In this document: one piece after another, positions 56,777 through 64,000 of the stretch
How positions within the stretch are numbered: position 1 is the first letter of the stretch
Layout: each line of letters starts with the position of its first letter
NCBI GenBank assembly: GCA_037893245.1
Contig: JBAIAA010000783.1
Span: 1,178,001 to 1,242,000 of the forward strand
From: Crossaster papposus
Taxonomy: Eukaryota; Echinodermata; Asteroidea; Velatida; Solasteridae
Direction of reading: 5' to 3'
Length of the DNA: 64,000 bases
Notes under the pieces: model-generated
Seen by the model: only the letters and a program-made list of their open reading frames with translations
Database searches by the model: none
What the model was told of the DNA's origin: nothing
Translations under genes and position numbers: made by a program

Positions 56777-58463
56777 CTAGCAGGATGCCGCGCTTCGCGC
56801 GGCACCTGCTAGCTGGGTGAAATCGTAACTTATAGATACACCTTGTTGACGTCTTAAAAACACAATGGATTGTATGACAAACAAATCGCGAAACTTAGCG
56901 AGTAGAGTACCAGCTAGAAAGTATTTCGAGCGCACGAAATTATTTCGAGCTCACGAACAGATATTCTTGGAGCGCACGAAGTCATTTCGTGGCCACGACA
57001 ACATTTCGAGCTCACGAAATAAGTTATTTTGAGTGCACGAAATAAAATACTCAAATTATTTCGTAACGGTGATTTGTATTCGTCATATGTCCCTTTAGGG
57101 GCTCCGTAGAATACCATCGACTCTGAATAACAAACAATTTTTGTAAAAATACTTCCCGACTTCCGAACTAATAATACTCAATAGGCAGTTCATCTTTGCT
57201 TGCATGCTGCCTGCGTCTCGTGATTTTTTAACATGAATCGTACGGGAAACAATACGAACCACTTCGGGGTTTCTGATTTACGTCGTTACGATTGAAAAAA
57301 ACCAACAGACCGGCCGTCTGACAGTGCGCCCTCAACTGACGTAAGGCAGTCCCGTTTCTAAATTGAATATTCATATCCACGATAGGCCTTACAATTTCGC
57401 GACATTTTTCAACGATAAAAGTTAAAATTGAGGCAATAGCGATACGTTTCGGAGTGTTTTTAGAGAGATAATGTTGTAATATTTAAGTATTGACAATGTG
57501 AAAGGAAGAAATTTTGCCAGAAGGCAACACGAAAGGAATAAATCATTGTTTTTACGTTCCAAAACTGTGACTACAAAATGGTCGACGCGCAGGAATTCGG
57601 AGGCAAAGCCGAAGCCGAAACGTAGTCACGTTTCTAAATTGCATATTCATATCCACCATCGCCATACAATTTCGCGACATTTTGCACGATCAAAGTTGAA
57701 ATTGAGGCAATAGCGATATGTTTCGGAGTGTTTTGAGACAGATAATGTTGTAATATTTAAGTATCGACAATGTGAAGCAACGAAATTTGCCCAAAAGGCA
57801 ACACGAAAGGAATAAATCATTTTTTAACGTTCCAAGCCTGTGACTGCAATGTGGTCGACGCGCACAAAATTCAAAGCCGAAAACGAAGCTGGCGCTCAAA
57901 CTCCGCAATAACCAATGGAGTATAAAGGTCAAATAACACGGGACGGGCCGCCCAATCGCGAACAACAAACTCGGCACCAACTCGGCCACCGCGCAAGCAA
58001 GGCGGATACAATTAATTTGCGAAGGCTTCGCGTAACGCATGTAGCCGCCGCTTAATCGCAAACGGCCAACAATTCGGCAACCGAGTTACGGCAGTACGAT
58101 TTCGGGAAGGCTTCGGCCCGAACTCCGGTCAAGGACAATGCAAAAATAACGCAATAGTTCGCGCAAAAAGGCCCGCAGACATCGACAGGCAATCGAAAAG
58201 CGATTACGCGTTTATCGGTAACGTCCGTTTCTTTTAAATCTCACTTCGGACGAATACTTAAATCTTATTCCCCGGGGGATTCCCCGTCGCGAACGATCCG
58301 GCACCCCGCCGCACCGACGCCGGCGGCACACACGCGCGGCGACGAGTCGCCCGACCAAAAGCCAACATGGCGCCAACCACGCGCCAAGATGGCGCGGCCC
58401 TGTGTTCCAAGATGGCGGCGCCCAGGGACAAGATGGCGAATTTAACATCTTTTATAGTATAGA
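56777..58463 (-). mobile_element. terminal Helitron-like unit, type A variant, 1687 bp
   Basis: The 5'-most unit. It lacks one GGGGGATTCCCC block, part of the T tract and one AAGATGGCGCGGCC block, 44 bp in total, and has a few private changes (57139, 57682, 57866). Its 5' TC abuts ordinary sequence (TATATATC) with A immediately before, giving the array's outer 5' boundary. Confidence 0.85.
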
Positions 58464-59034
58464 TATAAGATATATATAAATATAGATGATGATGATCTGT
58501 CCATGTGTAGAGGTCAGTGCACACAACTCTAACATCATCGATGACGTCAACACCCTCTGTGTTCTGATTGGCTAATAAATGTACAATATGTATACCAACC
58601 TACCTGCAGAAAGAAATTCGCGGCCTGGACGTCCAACGTGGTCTGTCTGGTCTCTGTGCGCTCCGTTCACAGTGAGTAAACATGCGGGAGGCCAATCACA
58701 GACCGATCGTTACAAACAGTTTGTACATGCCGCGCTGTCGAGTCTCCAACGTTTATTGGGCGTTTATTCGACTTTACTAAGTCACTTCTTGATTATAATC
58801 TCATGCGCGTGCATTACACGTTTTCGGGTAGCCACGCGCGCCTTGACTAAAGGCTACTTTCCACGAGACGATATAGTACCTGGTTTAAACTCAATGCAGG
58901 GAAAGTAAACTTACGACACTCGCATTTGCTGGGCTGCGTGGTGCTGGCCTGTCAAGGGCCGGGGTATTTGCATGTGACGGACTCAACGCAAATTAGGACG
59001 CCTACCTGTAAAAAGTGGGGGATGATTACATTGG
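58464..59034. other. right flank of the array
   Basis: Includes the inverted partner (58517-58640) of the repeat at 37873-37980. Beyond it I see no supported gene. Confidence 0.5.
58517..58640 (-). repeat. repeat flanking the tandem array, right copy
   Basis: ATCATCGATGACGTCAACAC and TACCAACCTACCTGCAG are the inverse of the copy at 37873-37980. Confidence 0.7.
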
Positions 59035-59256
59035 TCATCCCTCCAGGTCAAAAAGTGTCGTACGTTGCTGATGTTGGGTTTGAATCATCAGCAGGTCGGA
59101 GAATGGGATTTGTTGATTAGTGAACTGGTCTCGTTGATGCCATATTTCCCGAGCAGAGAGACCGCGCGTGGGGATGCGGGAATTGAAGTTTGCGGTTGCG
59201 AGAGAGAGGGCCAAGGGTGTAGCGGGTCCTCCCATGGGGTCGAGGCGTAGGAGTTC
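59035..59256 (-). pseudogene. retrotransposon integrase, C-terminal part
   Basis: Reads EEELLRLDPMGG, LATANFNSRIPTRGLSARE and QRDQFTNQQIPFSDL, typical of the end of the integrase core of this retrotransposon group. It continues the pol at 61645, from which it is separated by a hAT-like insertion. Confidence 0.75.
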
Positions 59257-59934
59257 CTCCTCCACACGGGCGTCAATCCTGGGGGGGACAGGGGGACACG
59301 TCCCCCCCATATTTTGAAGGGTGGGGGACACAATATCAAATGTCCCCCCCATGTTTTTGAACTCGTGTATCTCATAATAGGGCAATATGTACTGTAGCGG
59401 AAACTGTCAAGAATAGCGGAGCGGCGGCGTAAGTGTGACGAATTTACACGGAGTCCATCCAAGTCCAACAACGGCTGCGGAGCCAACAGAACCGGACATA
59501 TTAACGCGCTACTGCGGGTTTGACCGCCCTATGCAGGCGTATGTGCGCGTGCGAACTCGATCTTCACGTGTGATGGTACGTGTGCATGCATGCATGTACA
59601 TGTACATACGTGAACATACTGTTCGCCTGAAAACAGGCGTTAACTCGTCCAGACGTAATCTCACTTTTGTCCTAAATTTATATTATTTGTTGCTGTAACA
59701 TAGCCCCTGAAATCGATAATTCAGTAAATGATGTTTTGCAGCCATATTCATACTGTATCATGTAGGTTGTGTGTGGACTTCGGCTGTGGTTAAAATCTGT
59801 GTTTTTGGTAAAGTTGTAGCCTTGTTTGAGAAAGTTTTGTGTGTACAAAAGTTCAGTGAAGTGCGTGTGCCATTGGCTGTGCTTGATCGTGTTCAACTCT
59901 AGCAAACCTTCGCAAAGCTGATCAAATCGCAATA

Positions 59935-60307
59935 GGATACACCATTGGTAATTGCTCGAATTATCAGGAATATGTAGATTTAGGGTTGTATTTTATAGTA
60001 AATATCGTTTAACTGACCTGTCCGAAGTTTTACAATCATGGATGCCGAGAAAAACACGAAAAACAGTGTTTGTTTTTAACCGGCGTCGAGCAGTTATTCT
60101 TATGTTATCTTTGTTTTTTCGCGATCGCCGGCCGGCGATCACAAATTTTTCTTTATAAAATTTTACTTTTCAGAATAATTACAGGATATCTAGCGCAATC
60201 ATTTTGCTGAATGACTAGAATCATTATTTACTTTCAAATGAGTAAGATATTTCTTAATTTTGGTAGTAAATATTTTCGATATCTGCAAATGGTGTATACT
60301 AGCCCCT
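59935..60307. mobile_element. TTAA MITE (AGGTAG family) nested in the hAT-like element
   Basis: Starts AGGATACACCATTGGTAATT and ends GGTGTATACTAGCCCCT followed by TTAA. The left TTAA is lost. It contains CGCGATCGCCGGCCGGCGAT and GATATCTAGCGCAATCATTT as in the other copies. Confidence 0.75.
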
Positions 60308-61599
60308 TTAACTAATATCTACCGTACCACTTGGGGGCGCACGTTTAGGGCTTTTTTAATCTCTGGGTTCGGATTTGTCTTCGTCTTAGGATCAAGGGGA
60401 TTTTAGGCTACTGCGAGAACTCGAGCCACATTCTGGTGCCTGTTGTGCTTCAGAAACATTCAATCAGTTGATATGAACCTATGCAAAAGTCGGATATTTC
60501 TATTTCCTTTATTTCTCTTTACTTCTCAGTGATTCCGAAGTCGCAGGCGAACCGAAGCCAAAGACGCCAAGCAAAGGTTTAACTTACACGTAGCAGACGA
60601 CTAATGCGCGGCGCGAGAGATCTTTGCCCGAACATTTCACTTGCATTTTAATAGTGGTTGTTCATTCATTTTACCATAACTGAACATTTTATTCTTCACT
60701 TCCATCACACTGAAACAATAACAAATAACTTCCTGGAAATTTCTACTGTTATCAGTTGGCCGTCAATCAAATGTCAAAGACTTGGGATTTATTATTTGAA
60801 TTAATTCGACGGTGGAATAAAACAAAAACCGGCACCTCCGATTGAATCTGGGCTTAATACTTTCAAGATACTTGATAAATACTTTTCAAGATACATGTAC
60901 TTCTCCGTAACTTATTTGAAAACGTAAACCGATGAAACCTTATCTCATTAATTTTACAGGACACCGACATAAATGCAGATGGGAATTATTCCAGGTTTTC
61001 TTGTGTTTCTAAACTACATTCAAAATCTTTTGCACCATTTCGTTTGCGGAAATAGTTTTCTAATAGTTTCCAGGGATAACATTTTTTGCGAATTTTTTTC
61101 ACCAGAAAAGTAAGAATTAAAATTACCAAGCTAGTATTAAATGCACTTTAATTCCTAAACAAATTATCCATGTTTAAATTTTCGACTTGACTATTTGTTA
61201 TCGAGTAAAAACAGGTATGTGTTAGAGTCAGGGGACCACTGCGCCCCGGGTATGGGTATGGGTATGGCGCCCCCAGAAACACGTGGTTCTCCCTTCAAGT
61301 TCTCTCTTATATCGTGTCCGATGTAAACCACAGGGTTTTCTCGAGAACGGTAAAACATGAGGTTGGTTTCCTTTCAACCAGACATTTGAAATAGGATAAG
61401 TAAACAATCAAAAAAAAAGATTTCTGGGGATTCCAAGAGTGCCCCTTTAGGTCTTCGCAGGAAGACGCTCGCCGTCTGGGCTTGTCATAATTATGCCGGC
61501 CGCATGATATGCTGGCTGTGCCAACATCTCTTGTGCACTCGCGTTGACGTTTGTATAATGTGCATGCTAAACCCCTCTAATAATTCTTGACTTCAGTAA
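60308..61599. other. interior of the hAT-like element
   Basis: AT-rich with no recognisable transposase or captured gene. Confidence 0.5.
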
Positions 61600-62466
61600 T
61601 GTCCCCCCCACATTTGAAATGGGATTGACGCCCCTGCTCCTCCAGTTAACGGACTGCCTTCTCTGCAACTGGATTCTTATTGGGTTTTTTGATGCGGCCA
61701 ACCTCAATGTTCATGTGGTGTCGTTTTAGGAGGTCGTCGCGGACAAGGCGTGCGAACCCCGGGGCATGGTCAGTACGGATTACCGCAGGGGGGCCGTCCA
61801 ATGACCGGAGCTCGATGCATATGCAAATTAATGCCTCTCAGAGTGTGTCATGGCGTTCGTTGTCTACGTGCACGATGCATGAACGACGTAGCGTTTTCTC
61901 GCACAACAAGGATAAGTTGGCGGTTGCGTTTGATGACATCAGCAGAAAATAAGATGCCGACTGTGTCTGGTGGGTCTCCGCATGTCTGTTTGATCACGTT
62001 GTGCGGCGTGGTGCGAAGGGATGCACAATGATGACAACTGGTTGTCACCTGGTCAATAGCTCTGTCTATGTCAAGGGCATAAAAGTACCGGTTGGTGGCG
62101 GTGTGGAGTTGGTGATGAGTGGGATGGTTTAGCTGAATGTGCAGTGCTGTGAGTAGGCCGGTGAGTAGGCCTACTTGGCGAGGGACGATGATGCATTCGC
62201 GTGTCGCAACAGAGGTTGGTCACGACGGACTATTAACATCCCAACGAGGCAACGTTGAGGTAGCGCTTGACGTCTTTGATGTTAGTAAGCTTCTTAGATG
62301 GGCGAGTGCCTTGGACGAGGTGGGCACGGGTGCGTCTAAGGTCTGGGCATTCGGACTGGACTTCTGCCCAGGCTGCTCTACTGGTGAACGGAAGCTTGGC
62401 GTTACCAGAAATCACGTCCTCTGTTGATATCCGTAGGACAACGGACTTCTCCTCGCGCTCTACGAA

Positions 62467-62892
62467 TTAAGGCGCAAATTTGGCAGGTAGGGTTGTTGCA
62501 GGGCATTGCGGCTGGCGAAATCGGAGGGAATATTCGCCGACCCGGCAAGGTGCCGAACAGATGCCTGATAACGGCTGACTGTGGAAAGGAATGTTGAAAC
62601 GCGGGGGCTTGCTGAGAATCCCCCCCCCCCTCCCCCGGCATAGTTTCTCATAGGCTTGTACGCATGACTTGCTGTCGGTGAGTATGCACGCGTGATGTTT
62701 CGACTGAATTATGATGGGACTGAAGTGCTTAGTGGATGCAGATATGGAGAGGGCTTCAACTTCGCATGGCAACCATGTGGGCTGGCGACCTCGCAATTTT
62801 GCACTGAAGAAACCGGACAGGAGAGGTTTGGCATCGCGAGTGATATAGAGTGTTGAGCCATTGCTATGCTTTTTGACAGAGCCATCTGTCAC
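62467..62892 (-). pseudogene. RNase H domain of the decayed pol
   Basis: [16 protein letters not shown] (first Asp), [20 protein letters not shown] (Glu) and [15 protein letters not shown] (second Asp) give the usual D-E-D pattern; then a frameshift at a C run (62620) into [17 protein letters not shown] and [17 protein letters not shown]. Confidence 0.8.
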
Positions 62893-63169
62893 GATCCACA
62901 GCTGGTCGTCTGGACGTGGGAGGGTGATGGTTTAGGCAGAGGTCAATGCTCCCTGAGCTTGTTGGAATGCTGTCCGTAGGTCATCTGACCATGTGAGTTT
63001 GTCTTTGGCATGTCGTACAGCTATTATATTGCTTCATCCAATGGAGACATTAGGCTGTAGCATTCCGGGATTACTCGTGACAAGACTTTGAAGGCGCCAA
63101 TGAATGACCTCAATACGCCAACCTTGTCTGGAATGATGCAAGTCGAAAGAGTAGCTACTCGGTGAGGGC

Positions 63170-63670
63170 TTGCTTAGATTGTGCCGTTGCACCAGATCCA
63201 GCCCAATATTGTTGTGTTCTTTGGGCAGACCACTGTCTTTGCTGCGGAAAGGCGCAAGCGGCTTTTGTACAAGACATGCAGAACAGATCTCCAGTTGGTG
63301 AGTAGCTCGTCGAGGGTGTTTCTCCCGCAATAGAGGTCATCGGCGAGCTTTGCAACAACACCTTTTTCAAGGTGGTCCCAAAGCCGTCTCAGAACCAGGC
63401 ATGCCCATTGCTGATCGTGTATAAACACGGACACCACGAAATGGTGTTGCGACCCCGCAGTATTTCATTGACTGGCGAGACAATGGGATCTGGTAGAATG
63501 CACTGGTGAGATCTGTGGCGATAAGGTATTTCATAGTCAACATCCGGCATGAGGGAGGGCTGAGGCTTACTACATCTGCCTACGTCAGCAAAAGCGGTTA
63601 CGAGCCGGAAGCCGCCGCTTGGCTTCTTAATAAGGAATGAATAATTGAGGTACTCGACATTGATTCCCAT
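63170..63670 (-). pseudogene. reverse transcriptase domain of the decayed pol
   Basis: [20 protein letters not shown] (template-binding blocks), then [12 protein letters not shown] and [20 protein letters not shown] in a shifted frame, then VVAKLADDLYCG with the catalytic Asp pair (ADD in place of the usual Y-x-DD). At least two frameshifts and a small deletion separate these blocks. Confidence 0.85.
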
Positions 63671-64000
63671 GTCTTCCGGGCGGGCGAAAACTCCCAGTTT
63701 CTCAAGTTCGTCAATTTTTGCTGCAGCTCGCGAAGCTTGTCCTGGGCATATTGTGGCAGACGGCCTTTGCGTTGTGGGGGTTGAACTGGACCCATGTTGA
63801 CAACTGCCTCAAAAGGGCCGGCGGCACCATTGTAGCCTGGGAACATTGGGTTGAATACCTCATCGTAATCTTCATGGAGGGTGCGAAATTTTGCCTGTGT
63901 GTCAGAGTCGGAGTTCATCATGTTGCTAGGATCAAGTGAGATTGGAGCGGAGTGTGTCGTGTCCGTTGTTGTGGGACTTGGGATTTTTGGATCGTTTGCC

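Larger units (their letters stand above)
41547..58463 (-). mobile_element. head-to-tail tandem array of non-autonomous Helitrons
   Basis: Eleven units, one of them partial, all on the minus strand. Each complete unit begins TCTATACTATAAAAGATG and ends with hairpin GCCGCGCGAAGCGCGGC, then ATCCTGCTAG. These match Helitron rules: 5' TC, a GC-rich hairpin about 10 nt before the end, and 3' CTAG. At every internal junction CTAG is followed directly by TC. The outermost 5' end (58463) is preceded by A, as expected for A|T insertion. There is no Rep/helicase frame, so the units are non-autonomous. The order on the plus strand, left to right, is A(partial) B C, A B (chimera) C, A B C, A'. The period is 4654 bp, except 6119 bp where the extra unit sits. 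Confidence 0.85.
59265..61636. mobile_element. hAT-like non-autonomous element, 8 bp TSD, 2372 bp
   Basis: The right end is GGATTGACGCCCCTG and the left end CACGGGCGTCAATCC, one mismatch from a perfect CAGGGGCGTCAATCC inverted repeat. The flanks are the perfect 8 bp duplication CTCCTCCA at 59257-59264 and 61637-61644, lying in the integrase reading. CAGGG ends and 8 bp duplications define hAT elements. Just inside, GTCCCCCCCA words recur at both ends. No transposase frame is visible. Confidence 0.9.
61645..63921 (-). pseudogene. decayed LTR-retrotransposon pol (RT, RNase H, integrase)
   Basis: Runs right to left. Pre-RT segment at 63921 (LRELQQK); RT at 63170-63670; RNase H near 62700-62892; linker 62233-62415; integrase zinc-binding and core 61645-62060 ([54 protein letters not shown]). 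Several frameshifts and stops break it, including a stop at the end of the integrase core beside the hAT insertion. The domain order RT-RNase H-integrase is that of Ty3/gypsy-type elements; gag and LTRs are outside or unrecognised. The window edge cuts it. Confidence 0.85.

Noticed and set aside
41547-58463. Ordinary satellite or rDNA spacer explanation for the tandem array
   Set aside because: Each unit has precise Helitron-type 5' and 3' ends meeting at the junctions, which a generic satellite would not predict; no rRNA sequence is present.

Overview
The window looks like nuclear DNA of a multicellular animal, most likely an aquatic invertebrate deuterostome such as an echinoderm or hemichordate (inference from a ciliary gene with GT-AG introns, AT-rich intergenic DNA, frequent TACATGTA words and the types of mobile element; the species is not identified). 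It is gene-poor and dominated by mobile and repetitive DNA. There are no operons, CRISPR arrays or recognisable rRNA or tRNA genes.

One conserved host gene is present: a complete seven-coding-exon CFAP96 (C4orf47 / UPF0602) homologue on the minus strand, 33053 down to 20756. All six introns are GT-AG and the exons sum to 945 bp in one frame (314 aa plus stop). Intron 1 holds two large DNA transposons, and intron 4 and the 3' side hold TTAA-flanked MITEs.

Left part (1-20 kb): a TTAA MITE (1575-1978); a fold-back element of about 3.9 kb (2044-5907) with broken copies of a transposon-associated ORF; a 3.9 kb TIR element (6393-10276) carrying an SGNH/GDSL-like ORF fragment and a nested TIR element; a tandem duplication (10421-11055); an unusual GC-rich island (12133-14134) with two Arg-rich ORFs separated by an 803 bp transposon flanked by a perfect 9 bp duplication, followed by a 1.56 kb inverted repeat (14145-15705); then CCAAT repeats and 'CCCGGGGA' TTAA elements (16813-19032).

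Middle (27-38 kb): palindromes and inverted-repeat elements, a second copy of the SGNH-carrying element (30286-32609, TATG flanks), a 1.4 kb inverted repeat whose right arm holds a MITE at a TTAA that is empty in the left arm, and a 450 bp G-run microsatellite.

Right part (38.7-58.5 kb): the most striking structure, about 17 kb of head-to-tail tandem units on the minus strand. Each unit starts TCTATACTATAAAAG and ends with a GC hairpin 10 nt before CTAG, the hallmarks of Helitron ends. The 3' end of one unit abuts the 5' end of the next with no spacer. Three unit types (1731, 1467 and 1456 bp) form a 4654 bp higher-order repeat, and one period carries an extra chimeric unit. I read it as a concatemer of non-autonomous Helitrons.

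Right edge (59-64 kb): a decayed LTR-retrotransposon pol (RT, RNase H, integrase) on the minus strand, split by a 2372 bp hAT-like element with a perfect 8 bp duplication; that element itself contains a TTAA MITE.
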